Shown: positions 25,424 to 35,462, numbered from the stretch's first letter. The stretch: 64,000 nucleotides of DNA from Lysobacteraceae bacterium (GCA_004143945.1 SEHB01000001.1:558001-622000), one strand, 5' to 3'. The notes: generated from the sequence alone by a model not told the origin. Numbers and translations: made by a program.

Positions 25424-28171
25424 GTGTCCCGACCCCCTGCCCCGCGGCTGGCCTGCCTGCTCGCCATCGCCATCACGACCGGCCCCGCGATGGCGGCCAC
25501 CTGTACCTGGAACGCCCCTTCCGGCGACTGGAGTGCGATCGCGAACTGGAACGGCTGCGCCGACGCGCCCGGGCCCTCGACGCGCACGCCCGGCCCCGCG
25601 GACATCGCGCTCGTCACGAGCGGCGCTGCCAGCTTCGACATGGATGCAACGGTGGCGGAACTGGAGATCGGCAGCGGCGCGTCGCTGACGCTGGTCGGCG
25701 GCGGCGTGCGCACGCTCACGGTCGCGACCGCCTTGCGCCTCGCCGGCGGCACCTTGTCCACGACCGGCAACTCGTCCTATCCGTTCCTGCGCGTGATCCT
25801 CGAAGACGGTGGCAGCGGCCAGGTGCTCGCGACGAGCACGCTGTCGAATACCGTCGAGCTCGAGAATCGGGGTGACCTGCAGCTGTCGTCGAATTCCGGC
25901 ACTGCGCTGAACATCCGCGATCTCAGCCGGCTCATCAACGTGGGCGGGTCGAGCTTCGCGATCGGCGGCGGTGATGCACGCGTGCATCTCGACGGCCCGG
26001 TGCCGCTCGGTGTCCACGCGGGAGCGATCCTGCACACGAGCGGAAACGTCTACATCGGCAAGGGCATCGTCGCCCCGGGTGCGCCGCGCATCGAGAGCGC
26101 GGGCGTGATCGAGCATGTCGGCCCGGGAACGCTGACCCTGAGCGGCCTCGCCAGCGGCGCGGGCAACGCCGCCACGCTGCAGGTCGAAGGCATCCTCTCG
26201 GTCGCTGCGGGCACGCTCGCCTGCGACCAGGCCGCCGATACCTGCCGACTGCAGAGCGGCAGCAGCGGACTCGAGCCCCTGCACGTGCAGCTCGCGAATG
26301 GCACGCTCGATTTCGGCGCGCCATCCGCGAGCGGACTCAGCATCAACGAGGGCGGCCAGCTGAGCGGCACCGGTACGATCAACGGCGGCATGAACCTGCG
26401 CGGGCGGCTCGTGCCCGGCGCCGATGCCGGTACCCCCTATGGCACGATCGCCATCAGTGGCGAGTTGATCGTGAATACCTCCGGTCGCGTCGAGATCGAT
26501 CTCGGTGGCGGCACGCCGGGCACCCACGACCAGGTCGACGTCGGCGGCGCGCTCGGCGTCGGCGGCGCCGGCGCGGTCGACGGCAGGGGTACGCTGCAGC
26601 TGCGATTCGCCGGCTTCCAGCCCGCATTCGGCGTGCCCGTCACGATCGCCACGTTCGGCAGCGTAGCGGCCGAAAGCGCGTGGTACCGCATCCACGACAA
26701 CAGTCCGCTGCACTTCGCGGCGCGCTTCGATGCGGGCGCCTTGCTGGTCTTCCCGGCCCCGCTGCTCACGATCGACGCGATCGGCGTGACCGAGGGCAAC
26801 AGCGGCACCACCACCGCGGCGATGACGCTGCGCCTGTCGCAACCATCCGCGCACACCGTGAGCGGCGAGCTGCGCATCCATGACGGCACCGCTTCGAGCG
26901 GGCCGCCGCCGACCGGCGACTTCCTGTTCACGGACGGCCTCCCGTTCGAATTCCCGCCGGGCACGACCGAGCTGCAGAAATCCGTCGTCGTGCATGGCGA
27001 TACGATCGTCGAAGGTGACGAAGCATTCAGTACCGAGATCCGGCGCAACAAGCTCGTCAACGCGGCGCTCGCGAATGACGTCCCGGGCAGCCCGCGCTCG
27101 GACGCGACGATCCTGACCGACGACCTGCCGGCGGACACGCGCTTCGTGCTCGCGGGCAAGGACGTGTCCGGCAACCAGGTCCACCGCTACACGAGTACCG
27201 GCACGTTCATCGACGCGTGGGGACCGAGCGTCGGGAATTTCCAGAACTACGTGACCACCGGCATGTGCTTTTCACCCGCAGGCAACCTCCTCGCGACGCG
27301 CTTCGGGAACCCGGACATGACCTACTACAGCGCCGGCGGCGCGATCCTCGACGACGGGTTCGCGCGCCCGCCGGGCACCGGCTCCTACAACCTGCCCGAG
27401 TCATGCGTATTCGACCGCAGCGGCAATGTCTACATCGGCCAGGCCGGCGCGTCGGGTTCGAGCGACGACGCGGTCGCCCTCATGAAATTCGACCGGCATG
27501 GCAATGCGCTCGACCGCTACGTGATCCCGACGGGTCCGCGTGGTACGGACTGGATCGAGCTGGCGGGCGACCAGTGCACGCTCTACTACACGTCGGAAGA
27601 CACGACCGTACGTCGCTACAACCTCTGCACGCGCACGGCGATGCCGGATTTCGCGATCGACCTGACGCCGCCGTACTGTTACGCGCTGCGCCTGCGCCCG
27701 AACAGCGAACTCATGGTCGCGTGCCAGGACGCCGTGCACCGGCTCAGCCCGCAGGGCGTGAACCTGCAGACCTACACGCGCCAGGCCATCGGCGAACTCG
27801 ATGCGGGGGGATTGTTCGCCCTGAACCTCGATCCCGACGACGCCTCGTTCTGGACTGCGGGCGTGCACAGCGGGCAGGTCTACCGCGTCGACATCGAGAG
27901 CGGCAGCGTGCTCGCGAGCTTCGATACCGGGAGCGGCGGCGTGTCGGGCCTGGCCGTCTACGACGAGCTCGGTGACGGGCGCCTCTTCGCCGACGGTTTC
28001 GACCCGTCTCCGACGCCGGCACCGGTGGTCGCAACGGGCCCGAGCAGCCACCTGTTCAAGGAACATTCGCGCTGCGAGCGACAGTTCGCGCCGCGCAAGG
28101 CGACGATGCCGCACTACGTGCCGCACGACGTCGCGTTGATCATCATGCTGGCGAGCGATTGCGAAGACTGA
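25424..28171 (+). CDS. Secreted repeat/Calx-beta/propeller protein with internal LFADGFD motif
   Basis: The 915-residue protein starts at a GTG behind AGGAGCG and has a signal peptide (cleavage after AMA, residue ~25). Residues 26-440 are Gly/Thr/Ser-rich short beta repeats, like a parallel beta-helix or passenger domain. Residues ~445-560 resemble a Calx-beta domain (IDAIGVTEGNSGTTTA). Residues ~565-850 look like NHL/SMP-30 propeller blades. The LFADGFD motif sits at residues 854-860. A 55-residue Pro/His/Arg tail follows and ends in SDCED, unlike the other motif proteins, where the motif is at the end. The substrate or role is not recognised. Confidence 0.85.
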   Translation: MSRPPAPRLACLLAIAITTGPAMAATCTWNAPSGDWSAIANWNGCADAPGPSTRTPGPADIALVTSGAASFDMDATVAELEIGSGASLTLVGGGVRTLTVATALRLAGGTLSTTGNSSYPFLRVILEDGGSGQVLATSTLSNTVELENRGDLQLSSNSGTALNIRDLSRLINVGGSSFAIGGGDARVHLDGPVPLGVHAGAILHTSGNVYIGKGIVAPGAPRIESAGVIEHVGPGTLTLSGLASGAGNAATLQVEGILSVAAGTLACDQAADTCRLQSGSSGLEPLHVQLANGTLDFGAPSASGLSINEGGQLSGTGTINGGMNLRGRLVPGADAGTPYGTIAISGELIVNTSGRVEIDLGGGTPGTHDQVDVGGALGVGGAGAVDGRGTLQLRFAGFQPAFGVPVTIATFGSVAAESAWYRIHDNSPLHFAARFDAGALLVFPAPLLTIDAIGVTEGNSGTTTAAMTLRLSQPSAHTVSGELRIHDGTASSGPPPTGDFLFTDGLPFEFPPGTTELQKSVVVHGDTIVEGDEAFSTEIRRNKLVNAALANDVPGSPRSDATILTDDLPADTRFVLAGKDVSGNQVHRYTSTGTFIDAWGPSVGNFQNYVTTGMCFSPAGNLLATRFGNPDMTYYSAGGAILDDGFARPPGTGSYNLPESCVFDRSGNVYIGQAGASGSSDDAVALMKFDRHGNALDRYVIPTGPRGTDWIELAGDQCTLYYTSEDTTVRRYNLCTRTAMPDFAIDLTPPYCYALRLRPNSELMVACQDAVHRLSPQGVNLQTYTRQAIGELDAGGLFALNLDPDDASFWTAGVHSGQVYRVDIESGSVLASFDTGSGGVSGLAVYDELGDGRLFADGFDPSPTPAPVVATGPSSHLFKEHSRCERQFAPRKATMPHYVPHDVALIIMLASDCED

Positions 28172-28202
28172 GGACACGCGCGAAGAAAGGCCGGAGGGTC
28201 GT

Positions 28203-29687
28203 TCAGTCCGGCGCGAGGTCCTCGCCGGCACCCGCACCGGCCAGCAGGTCCGGCGGCAGCTGCTTGCGCACGGGCGCGCCCATCTCGGCGAGGCTCTGCA
28301 CCTGCAGCAGCACGCTGCCCTTGCCGCCTTCGGTCAGTCTGCGCAGCGCAGCCGCCTGCGCGCGCTGCGCCTTGTCGAGCTGGCCGCCGATCGTGACGAG
28401 TTCGTCGACGAGCGACGCGAAGTTGTCGTGCAGCAGCGCCGCGCGACGCGCGATCTCCATCGCATTGACGTTGCGGCGCTCGATCCGCCACAGGTGCGCG
28501 ACCGTGCGCAGCGTCGCGAGCAGCGTGCTCGGACTCACCAGCGAGATGTTGCGTGCGAGCGCGTGCGCGTACAGGCGATCGTCCGCGCGCACCGCCTCGA
28601 CGAACGCCGCCTCGACCGGTATGAACAGCAGCACGAAGTCGAGCGTGCGCAGGCCCTCGATCTCGCGATAGTTCTTGCCCGACAGCTGGTCGACGTGCCG
28701 GCGCAGCGAGGCGACGTGCTCGGCCAGCGCGCCCGCGCGCGCGCCGTCGTCGACCGCCGCGCAATAGCGTTCGTAAGCGACCAGCGAGACCTTCGAATCG
28801 ACCACGATGTCCTTCTCGTCGGGCAGGTGCACGATCACGTCGGGACGCTGGCGACCACCTTCGGAATCACTGAAGCTCGCCTGCGTCGTGTACTCGCGCC
28901 CCGACTGCAAGCCGGAGGCTTCGAGCACGCGCTCGAGCACGAGCTCGCCCCAGGCGCCCTGCGAGCGCGTGTCGCCGCGCAGCGCGCGCGTGAGGTTGAT
29001 CGCATCTTCGCTGATGCGCTGGTTGAGCTGCTTGAGCGTCTGGATCTCCTGCGCGAGCATGCCGCGTTCACGCTGTTCGCTCGCATGCGTCTGGGTGACC
29101 GATTCGCGGAACTCCTTGAGCTGCAGCTTGAGCGGATCGAGCAGGCCGCCGAGTTGCTGCGAACTCTGTTCGCGGAAGCGCTCGGCCTTGTCTTCGAGGA
29201 TGCGGTTGGCGAGATTCTGGAATGCCTCGCGCAGGCGGTGCTCGGCCTGCTCGAGCAGCTGCAGCTTCTCGGCCGCCGCCTGCGCCTGTGCGGCCGCGCC
29301 GGCTTCGAGCGCGGCATGGCGACCGGTGACGTCGACCAGCCGCTGCTGCGCTTCGTCACGCACGCGGCGCGTGTCGGCCAGTTCCTGCGCAAGTCGCTGC
29401 GCTTCGGCGCCGTGCGCGGCGGCCTGTTCCGACCGGCGCCGCAACGCCTGTTCGAGCTCGGTCGACTCGCGTTCGGCGCGCGCATGCCGGTCCGCGAGTT
29501 CGTCCGCGCGCGCGTCGGCCGCGACCCGCTGCGCCGCGAGCGCCGCGATCTCGCCGTCGCGGCTCGCGCAGCCTGCCGCATGCGCGAGCGCGATCCATCG
29601 CTGCGCGAAAAGGTAGACGAGGATCGCACCGGCCAGCAGGCCGGCTGCGGACGCGAGGACGAGCAGGAGTTCCGGGGCGAGGTTCAT
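28203..29687 (-). CDS. rmuC: DNA recombination protein RmuC
   Basis: The 494-residue protein begins with a membrane anchor ([20 protein letters not shown]). A long Ala/Arg/Glu coiled coil (residues ~45-200) follows, then the RmuC nuclease-like core with [35 protein letters not shown] and FIPVEAAF. RmuC proteins are restriction-endonuclease-fold factors that limit DNA inversions. The open frame extends 84 codons upstream, but the ATG at 29687 gives the standard N-terminus. It converges with the upstream secreted-protein gene and is divergent from mtnB. Confidence 0.94.
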   Translation of the reverse strand: MNLAPELLLVLASAAGLLAGAILVYLFAQRWIALAHAAGCASRDGEIAALAAQRVAADARADELADRHARAERESTELEQALRRRSEQAAAHGAEAQRLAQELADTRRVRDEAQQRLVDVTGRHAALEAGAAAQAQAAAEKLQLLEQAEHRLREAFQNLANRILEDKAERFREQSSQQLGGLLDPLKLQLKEFRESVTQTHASEQRERGMLAQEIQTLKQLNQRISEDAINLTRALRGDTRSQGAWGELVLERVLEASGLQSGREYTTQASFSDSEGGRQRPDVIVHLPDEKDIVVDSKVSLVAYERYCAAVDDGARAGALAEHVASLRRHVDQLSGKNYREIEGLRTLDFVLLFIPVEAAFVEAVRADDRLYAHALARNISLVSPSTLLATLRTVAHLWRIERRNVNAMEIARRAALLHDNFASLVDELVTIGGQLDKAQRAQAAALRRLTEGGKGSVLLQVQSLAEMGAPVRKQLPPDLLAGAGAGEDLAPD

Positions 29688-29822
29688 GCGGTTCCGATGC
29701 GGCAGTCGATTGCAGGCGGGTCGGTGCCGGGATTGTGGCAGCCGCGGGTCTCGATTGCCGCGACGGTGCGGGGATCGGAGACGCGGCCTCGCGCGTGGAC
29801 GCATCCGCGCAAAGCCACTCCG

Positions 29823-29861
29823 GTATAGTAATCGCCCAGGCGTCGCTCGATCCGACGGAGG
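29823..29861 (+). promoter_or_regulatory. mtnB: Putative mtn operon promoter (-10) and Shine-Dalgarno
   Basis: TATAGT at 29823-29828 differs at one position from the sigma-70 -10 box, and GGAGG at 29857-29861 is a strong ribosome site. No clear -35 is visible. Five bases after the GGAGG is an in-frame ATC (29867) and not an ATG, GTG or TTG. This determines the choice of mtnB start. Confidence 0.45.
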
Positions 29862-29866
29862 CTCCC

Positions 29867-30514
29867 ATCCACACCGAATTCGCCGACCGCGTGACGCTGG
29901 AATCGTGCGCGCGCCAGATCGCCGAGGCTGGTCGCGCACTCGGCGCGCTCGGCTGGACTCCGGCGACCAGCAGCAACTTCTCGATGCGCCTCGACGCCTC
30001 GCATGCAGCGGTCACGATCTCCGGCCGCGACAAGGGCCGGCTCGGCCCCGACGACATCATGGTGGTCGACCTCGAGGGGCGCGCAGTCGGCACCCGTGCG
30101 CAGCCTTCGGCCGAGACCGCGCTGCACGTCCAGGCCTATCGCCGGTTCCCGGGCGCGGGAGCGGTGCTGCACACGCATTCGCGCGCGCAGTCGGTCGCCT
30201 CGCGGCTGTTCGCGGCGCGCGGGGTCGTGCGCTTCGAAGGCTGGGAGCTGCAGAAGGCGATCGCGGGATACACCACGCACGAAAGCGTGCTGGAGTTGCC
30301 GGTGTTCCCGAATACCCAGCGCATGCAGGAACTGGTCGAACGCGTCGACGCATGGCTCGATGGCGGCAAGCCGCTGCACGGCTACTTGATCGACGGCCAT
30401 GGCATCTACACATGGGGCAAGGACATGCCGGAAACCCGCCGGCACCTAGAGGCATTCGAGTTCCTGCTCGATTGCGAACTCGACCTGCTGCGACTCAAGG
30501 GAGCCCTCGCATGA
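29867..30514 (+). CDS. mtnB: Methylthioribulose-1-phosphate dehydratase MtnB
   Basis: This class II aldolase-fold Zn enzyme dehydrates 5-methylthioribulose-1-phosphate in the methionine salvage pathway. It shows [11 protein letters not shown] near the N-terminus, SGRDKGRL, the Zn-ligand pair in [10 protein letters not shown] and the third His in [10 protein letters not shown]. The start is unusual. GGAGG (29857-29861) points to an ATC at 29867, which gives about the N-terminal length expected of xanthomonad homologues. The alternatives are GTG 29795 (upstream of the putative -10) and GTG 29891 (no ribosome site). First gene of the operon; it overlaps mtnD as ATGA. Confidence 0.92.
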   Translation: MHTEFADRVTLESCARQIAEAGRALGALGWTPATSSNFSMRLDASHAAVTISGRDKGRLGPDDIMVVDLEGRAVGTRAQPSAETALHVQAYRRFPGAGAVLHTHSRAQSVASRLFAARGVVRFEGWELQKAIAGYTTHESVLELPVFPNTQRMQELVERVDAWLDGGKPLHGYLIDGHGIYTWGKDMPETRRHLEAFEFLLDCELDLLRLKGALA

Positions 30515-31077
30515 GCCGACTGCGCATCTACGACGAATCCAATCCCGCTTCCGCGCTCGCGACCCTGAGCTCGCACGACGACATCGCGCGCGCGCTGCGC
30601 GACGCCGGCGTGCGCTTCGAGCGCTGGGAAGCGACCCAGCCGATCGTGCCGGGCGCGAGCCAGGAGGAAGTCATCGCGGCCTACCGCGAAGACATCGACC
30701 GGCTCATGCGCGAGGAAGGCTACCGCTCGGTCGACGTGATCAGCCTCCGACCCGACCACCCCGAGCGCGCGGCATTCCGCGGCAAGTTCCTCGAGGAACA
30801 CCGGCACTCCGAGGACGAAGTGCGCTTCTTCGTCGCCGGCGCCGGCCAGTTCACGCTGCACATCGGCGGCAAGGTCTACGAGGTGCTGTGCGAAGCCGGT
30901 GACCTGATCGGCGTGCCCGACCGCACGCCGCACTGGTTCGACATGAGCGAGTCGCCCTACTTCGTCGCGATCCGCCTGTTCACCAACACCGAAGGCTGGG
31001 TCGCCGACTTCACCGGCGAAGACATCGCGCAGCGGTTCCCGCGGATGGACCCGCACCCGAGCGCAAGGGACGCCTGA
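30511..31077 (+). CDS. mtnD: Acireductone dioxygenase MtnD
   Basis: This 188-residue cupin enzyme oxidises the acireductone intermediate of methionine salvage. With Fe it yields the 2-keto acid precursor of methionine plus formate. With Ni it yields an off-pathway product plus CO. All four expected metal ligands are present at canonical positions: His97, His99, Glu103 ([13 protein letters not shown]) and His141 (RTPHWFDM). Translationally coupled to mtnB (ATGA) and to the next gene (TGATG). Confidence 0.97.
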   Translation: MSRLRIYDESNPASALATLSSHDDIARALRDAGVRFERWEATQPIVPGASQEEVIAAYREDIDRLMREEGYRSVDVISLRPDHPERAAFRGKFLEEHRHSEDEVRFFVAGAGQFTLHIGGKVYEVLCEAGDLIGVPDRTPHWFDMSESPYFVAIRLFTNTEGWVADFTGEDIAQRFPRMDPHPSARDA

Positions 31078-31517
31078 TGGGCTACCTCGAGGAATCTCTG
31101 GCTCCGGGCGAGGTGGTCGTCGCGCGCTTCCGGCTGCACTGGACCGCGAAGTGGCGGCTCTACGTGTTCCTGCTGCTCGCGATCCCGACGTTCGGCATCG
31201 CGCTGCTCGCGGCCGTGTACGAATGGCTGCGCCTGCGCGCGATCGAACAGGGCGTGACCAACCGCCGCGTCGTGCGCAAGACCGGCATCGTCAGCCGCGA
31301 GACCGAGGAGCTGCGGCTCGGTTCGATCGAGACGGTCGAGCTGCGCCAGAGCGCATCCGGCCGCATCCTCGGCCATGCCGACGTGGTGCTGACCGGGCGC
31401 GGCGAAAGCGCGATGGTGTTCACGCGCGTCGCGCACCCGCTCGACGTGAAGCGCGCGATCGAATCGGCGCACGATGCGCACGCGGACGCCTCGCGCGGCG
31501 CGCGCGACGAAAGTTGA
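31077..31517 (+). CDS. Bacterial PH-domain (DUF304-like) membrane protein in the mtn operon
   Basis: The 146-residue protein has one or two hydrophobic segments near residues 28-48 (LYVFLLLAIPTFGIALLAA). A bacterial PH-like domain follows, with VTNRRVVRKTGIVSRETEELRLGSIETVEL, the pattern of the bPH2/YdbS type. The last 25 residues are polar. It overlaps the mtnD stop by 1 nt, so it is transcribed with the methionine-salvage genes. No catalytic residues are seen. Its relation to the pathway is unexplained; a regulatory or membrane-homeostasis role is only a guess. Confidence 0.85.
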   Translation: MGYLEESLAPGEVVVARFRLHWTAKWRLYVFLLLAIPTFGIALLAAVYEWLRLRAIEQGVTNRRVVRKTGIVSRETEELRLGSIETVELRQSASGRILGHADVVLTGRGESAMVFTRVAHPLDVKRAIESAHDAHADASRGARDES

Positions 31518-31584
31518 TGCCCTCGCCGCGTATTGCGCTGCGACGCGCGCGCGACGAACTCCGCCCTGCCACAAGGACAGCTGC

Positions 31585-32268
31585 ATGATCACGACGATCC
31601 TCACCGACATCGAAGGCACCACGAGTTCGATCGACTTCGTCAAGGACGTGCTGTTCCCGTACGCGCGCGAGCGGCTTCCGGCGTTCGTCGAGACCCATGC
31701 CGACGACACCGAGGTGCAGCACTGGCTGCACGATGCGGCCAGGGAAGCCGGCCTCGTCTCCGCGACGCGGCAGGAACTGATCGCGCTGTTGCAGTCCTGG
31801 ATCGATGCCGACCGCAAGTCGACCGCCCTGAAGGCCCTGCAGGGCATGATCTGGAAGGACGGCTATGCCGCGGGCGAATACCGCGCGCACGTCTATCCCG
31901 AAGTCGCCGCGCGCCTGCGCGCGTGGCGCGCCGCCGGCAAGCGCCTGTACGTCTACTCGTCGGGCTCGGTCGCCGCGCAGGAACTGTTCTTCGCGCACAG
32001 CGAAGCCGGCGACCTGACCGCGCTGTTCGACGGATTCTTCGATACCACGAGCGGTGCGAAGCGCGAAGCCGCGTCCTACCGGCGCATCGCCGAGGCGATC
32101 GGCGCCGCGCCGGATTCGATCCTGTTCCTCTCCGACGTCGAAGCCGAACTCGATGCCGCCGCCGCGAGCGGCATGCGCACGATCCTGCTCGCGCGCGCGC
32201 CCGCGACCTGCCCGGCTGGCGGCAAGCACCGCTGCGTGACCGACTTCGACGCGATCGATCCCCACTGA
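31585..32268 (+). CDS. mtnC: Acireductone synthase MtnC (enolase-phosphatase E1)
   Basis: This HAD-family bifunctional enzyme of 227 residues enolises and dephosphorylates 2,3-diketo-5-methylthiopentyl-1-phosphate to the acireductone used by MtnD. The first HAD motif reads DIEGTTSS (nucleophile Asp8), and YVYSSGS is motif II. A Lys in SGAKREAASYRRI and FLSDVEAELDAA complete the active site. The ATG at 31585 was chosen; upstream codons in the same frame overlap the PH-domain gene. It lies 7 bp before the C13 peptidase gene. Confidence 0.96.
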   Translation: MITTILTDIEGTTSSIDFVKDVLFPYARERLPAFVETHADDTEVQHWLHDAAREAGLVSATRQELIALLQSWIDADRKSTALKALQGMIWKDGYAAGEYRAHVYPEVAARLRAWRAAGKRLYVYSSGSVAAQELFFAHSEAGDLTALFDGFFDTTSGAKREAASYRRIAEAIGAAPDSILFLSDVEAELDAAAASGMRTILLARAPATCPAGGKHRCVTDFDAIDPH

Positions 32269-32275
32269 GGACACG

Positions 32276-33709
32276 ATGGTCGTGACGGGCACCGTGCTCC
32301 CGCATCTCGTCGACGGCCTGCGCGCGATGCTGTTGCGTTCGCCGCGCGGCTCCGCGATCCGTTCCGGGCTCGGCGCGATCGTCGCGCTGGTGTTCATCTA
32401 CCTCGCGACCAGCTTCGCGATCGAACTCGCGACGACACCGCGGCCCGTGCGTTTCAGCAGCGCGGGCGTGCTCGCGGTGATGACCGACGCGATGCTGACG
32501 CTGATCGCCGCATGGGTGCTCGCGGTGCATGCGGCGCGGCGCGAGGTCGCGCCCGGCATCGCGGCCATCCTGCTTTCGGCGACGATCGCGCTCGCGCTGT
32601 TCGGGCACTGGCCGCTCGGCTACCTCGCGTCGCGGCTGCCGCAGGCGCATGCGTGGGCGGCCGCGCTGATCGAGCTCGTCGCGCGCGGGTGGTGGTTCCT
32701 GGTGCTGCTGGTCGTCGCGCACTGGCTCGCGCCCCGGGGCTTCGGCCGCACGCTGCTCGCGGCCGCGCTCGCCTACGCGGTGTCCGCGGCCGCATGGTGG
32801 TGGATGCCGGTGCCTTCCCTGCTCGTGACCGTGACGCCGCCCGCGGACACGGCCATCGCCGACGACGCGGAGGTGCAGGAGCCGGACGAGGCGGCCGCAC
32901 CGAGCTTCGACGCAGAACAGGTGATGTATCGCCAACCTGCCCTGCTCGACGCCGCGATCGCGCGAATCCTGCCGCAACGCCCGGGCGTCGTCGATCTCTA
33001 CGTCATCAGCTTCGGCGGAGACGCGCAGGAAGACGTGTTCGCGAACGAAGCCGGCTACGCCGCCCGCCTGTTCGCGCGCCGCTTCGATGCCGAGGGGCGC
33101 ACGCTCGCACTCTCGAACAACGCCGCGACGCTCGACGACAGGCCGCTCGCGACCTGGACATCCCTGCACCGCTCGATCGAGGGCGTCGCGCGCGTGCTGG
33201 ACCCGGCCGAGGACATCCTGCTCGTCTACCTCACCACGCACGGCGCCGAGCAGCACCAGTTGCTCGTCGACCTCGACCCGCTGCCGCTGAACCAGATCCT
33301 GCCCGAGGACCTCGCCGATGCGTTCGCGACCGATCCGGCCGTGCGCTGGAAGGTGGTGGTGGTGAATGCGTGCTACTCGGGCGGCTTCGTCGACGCGCTG
33401 CGCGACGATTCGACGATGGTGCTCACGTCCGCGCGCGCCGATCGCAGTTCGTTCGGCTGCGGGACCGAATCGGAGATCACCTACTTCGGAAAGGCGTTCC
33501 TCGCCGACGCCCTCAACCGCACGACCTCGCTGCGCGAGGCATTCGATCTCGCGAAGTCCGCGATCGGAGAATGGGAGCTCGCCGACGGCGTGGAGCATTC
33601 CGAGCCGCAGATCGCGACGTCGCCGAGCATCGAGGCGAAGCTCGAACAGTGGCGCGCGCGACTGCCGGCCCAGCCGCCGCTCCCATTCAACGCGGCCGAG
33701 CCCCTGTAG
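32276..33709 (+). CDS. Membrane-anchored C13 (legumain-like) cysteine peptidase
   Basis: The 477-residue protein has about five N-terminal membrane helices (residues ~30-180) followed by a caspase-fold peptidase domain. The catalytic His322 lies in LLVYLTTHGAE and Cys366 in VVVNACYSGGF, the family C13 arrangement, and a SARADRSSFGCG segment follows. Similar proteins are common in xanthomonads and burkholderias. The target is unknown. It is the last gene of the mtn operon (7 bp after mtnC). Its TAG stop is formed by the GTAG of a REP element. Confidence 0.88.
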   Translation: MVVTGTVLPHLVDGLRAMLLRSPRGSAIRSGLGAIVALVFIYLATSFAIELATTPRPVRFSSAGVLAVMTDAMLTLIAAWVLAVHAARREVAPGIAAILLSATIALALFGHWPLGYLASRLPQAHAWAAALIELVARGWWFLVLLVVAHWLAPRGFGRTLLAAALAYAVSAAAWWWMPVPSLLVTVTPPADTAIADDAEVQEPDEAAAPSFDAEQVMYRQPALLDAAIARILPQRPGVVDLYVISFGGDAQEDVFANEAGYAARLFARRFDAEGRTLALSNNAATLDDRPLATWTSLHRSIEGVARVLDPAEDILLVYLTTHGAEQHQLLVDLDPLPLNQILPEDLADAFATDPAVRWKVVVVNACYSGGFVDALRDDSTMVLTSARADRSSFGCGTESEITYFGKAFLADALNRTTSLREAFDLAKSAIGEWELADGVEHSEPQIATSPSIEAKLEQWRARLPAQPPLPFNAAEPL

Positions 33710-33796
33710 GAGCGGCGCAGCCGCGACCGGAGGACTGGCGAACCGAGTGGCGCGGCGAAACTGCGGCACCACGGTCGCGGCTGCGCCGCTCCTACG
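33705..33796. repeat. Inverted pair of GTAG-type REP elements between convergent genes
   Basis: A perfect 24-bp inverted repeat (arms 33706-33729 and 33772-33795) encloses a 42-bp spacer. Each arm begins GTAGGAGCGGC and can itself fold (GCGGC, GCA, GCCGC), as in the GTAG REP families of Pseudomonas, Stenotrophomonas and Xanthomonas. The whole unit can also form one long hairpin and probably acts as a bidirectional terminator. The TAG of each arm is the stop codon of the flanking gene. Confidence 0.85.
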
Positions 33797-35462
33797 GCAG
33801 CGCGAACACGGCGATCTGGTCGTCGCCATACACCGGCTCGCCGAGGCGCGCCTGGACCTTCGCGACGCAGGCCTGCATGTCCGGCCATTCGATCGGCCAC
33901 GGGAACGCGGGCGCCGGCGGCAGCGTCCACGGCTGCAGGCGCAGCACGAGGAAGTCGCCGCCCCAGCGCGCGCCCGCGAGCAGATCCGAGAGCTTTGCCA
34001 TGCGCCGGAAGCGATCGCCGCCGCCTGCGACCGGCACGTACTCGTCCCACTCCCCATGGCCGCACACGTCGCCCGACAGCGCGAACTTCACGTCCTGGCG
34101 ATGGATCGCCTGCATCCACGGCTGCGGCATGTAATTCGAGTGCGCGCGTTGCGGCGCCTCGATCAGCGTTACGCTGTGCGGCGGTCGCGTCGCGAGTTCG
34201 CGATAGAACGCAGGGACCGGACCCAGCTCGAGCATCGTGACGTAGGGATTCCGGGACGGATCGTAGGCGAACTGGAACACCGCATGCCCGAGGAACTGCG
34301 TCGGCACGCGATACCAGCCCGGCAGCGGACCTGCAGCGCAGATGCCCGCGAGTGCGGCCAGCGCGAACAGGGGAGCAAGTCCACGCGTGCGTTCGCACAG
34401 GCCGGCAAGTCCCTCGGCGAGATACAGAAGCAGGAACGGAAGCACCGGCGCGGCGTAACGGACGAGCACCGGCGCGTGCTGGATCCACGCCGGACGCGCG
34501 AGGGCGATCGCGACGAGTCCCGCGAGCGCGGCGCCGAACGGCATCCAGACGAGGTCGCCTTCGCGCCGCGCGAGGCGGTACGCGCCGTATGCGAGGAGTA
34601 CGGACATCGGCGCCACCAGCCATGCGATCACGAGGCCGAACTGCATCTGCACCGCATCGAATACGCTCGCGAGCACGAGGCTGTCGGTGCCCGCCTTGCC
34701 GGCCATCGCGGCCCAGTCGTTGCGCAGCGGAGCCGCCAGCGCGAGCGCGAGCATTGCAACCGTCGCCAACCCGAGCCCGACCAGCGCCGGCCAGCCGGGC
34801 CATTTCGCGCGCGAACGTGGATGGCGCGTTCCGAACAGCAGGCCGGCCGCGTGGTGGGCGAACGGCCACAGCGTGAACAGCAGCGAGAGCAGGTGCGCCC
34901 AGCCCGCGACGACCGTCGCGACCACGTACAGCACGGCCCATCGATGCCGCCCGTGCCGCGCATGACGCCAGTAGTGGAATGCGATGATCGCCACGGCGCC
35001 GAGCAACGCGACGAGCGCATAGGGACGCGCGGTGCGGCTGAAGTACACGAGCGTCGGCGAGATCGCGAGCAGGCCGATCCAGATCGCGCGCGTGCACGGC
35101 GCGAGGCTGCGACGCAACAGCCACGGCAGCACCACGAGCAGGGCGAGCCCCGCGAGCAGCAACGGCAGGTGCATCGACCATTCATCCAGCGCGGCGCGCT
35201 CGTACAACCAGCGGTAGTACAACGTGAGCGGGATCGAGTGATCGGCGAAGCCGAAGTGGGTCGCGATGCCGGCGTAGCCTTCGCGCACGAGCATGCGCAC
35301 TGCGTGCCACTCGTCGTCGACGAGCATCTGCATGCGCAACTGCGCGATGCGCAGCCACGCACCGATGCCGAGCAGGATCACCGCGATCGCGGCCCACGCG
35401 CCGCGCGCGCGGCGCGAATGCCGGTCGTCGCCACGCCAGTCACTGCGCGATCGCGCGATCAC
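33792..35462 (-). CDS. Polytopic GT39/ArnT-like membrane glycosyltransferase
   Basis: The 556-residue inner-membrane protein begins at GTG 35462, overlapping the stop of the upstream GT2 gene as GTGA. After the first helix it shows the acidic motif VDDEWHAV, typical of lipid-linked sugar transferases (GT39/GT83 fold, C-type). About ten helices follow, with [20 protein letters not shown], a conserved region. The final ~150 residues form a soluble domain. It likely transfers a sugar from an isoprenoid-phosphate carrier made by the upstream GT2. The acceptor is unknown. Its stop codon is inside the REP arm. Confidence 0.85.
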   Translation of the reverse strand: MIARSRSDWRGDDRHSRRARGAWAAIAVILLGIGAWLRIAQLRMQMLVDDEWHAVRMLVREGYAGIATHFGFADHSIPLTLYYRWLYERAALDEWSMHLPLLLAGLALLVVLPWLLRRSLAPCTRAIWIGLLAISPTLVYFSRTARPYALVALLGAVAIIAFHYWRHARHGRHRWAVLYVVATVVAGWAHLLSLLFTLWPFAHHAAGLLFGTRHPRSRAKWPGWPALVGLGLATVAMLALALAAPLRNDWAAMAGKAGTDSLVLASVFDAVQMQFGLVIAWLVAPMSVLLAYGAYRLARREGDLVWMPFGAALAGLVAIALARPAWIQHAPVLVRYAAPVLPFLLLYLAEGLAGLCERTRGLAPLFALAALAGICAAGPLPGWYRVPTQFLGHAVFQFAYDPSRNPYVTMLELGPVPAFYRELATRPPHSVTLIEAPQRAHSNYMPQPWMQAIHRQDVKFALSGDVCGHGEWDEYVPVAGGGDRFRRMAKLSDLLAGARWGGDFLVLRLQPWTLPPAPAFPWPIEWPDMQACVAKVQARLGEPVYGDDQIAVFALP

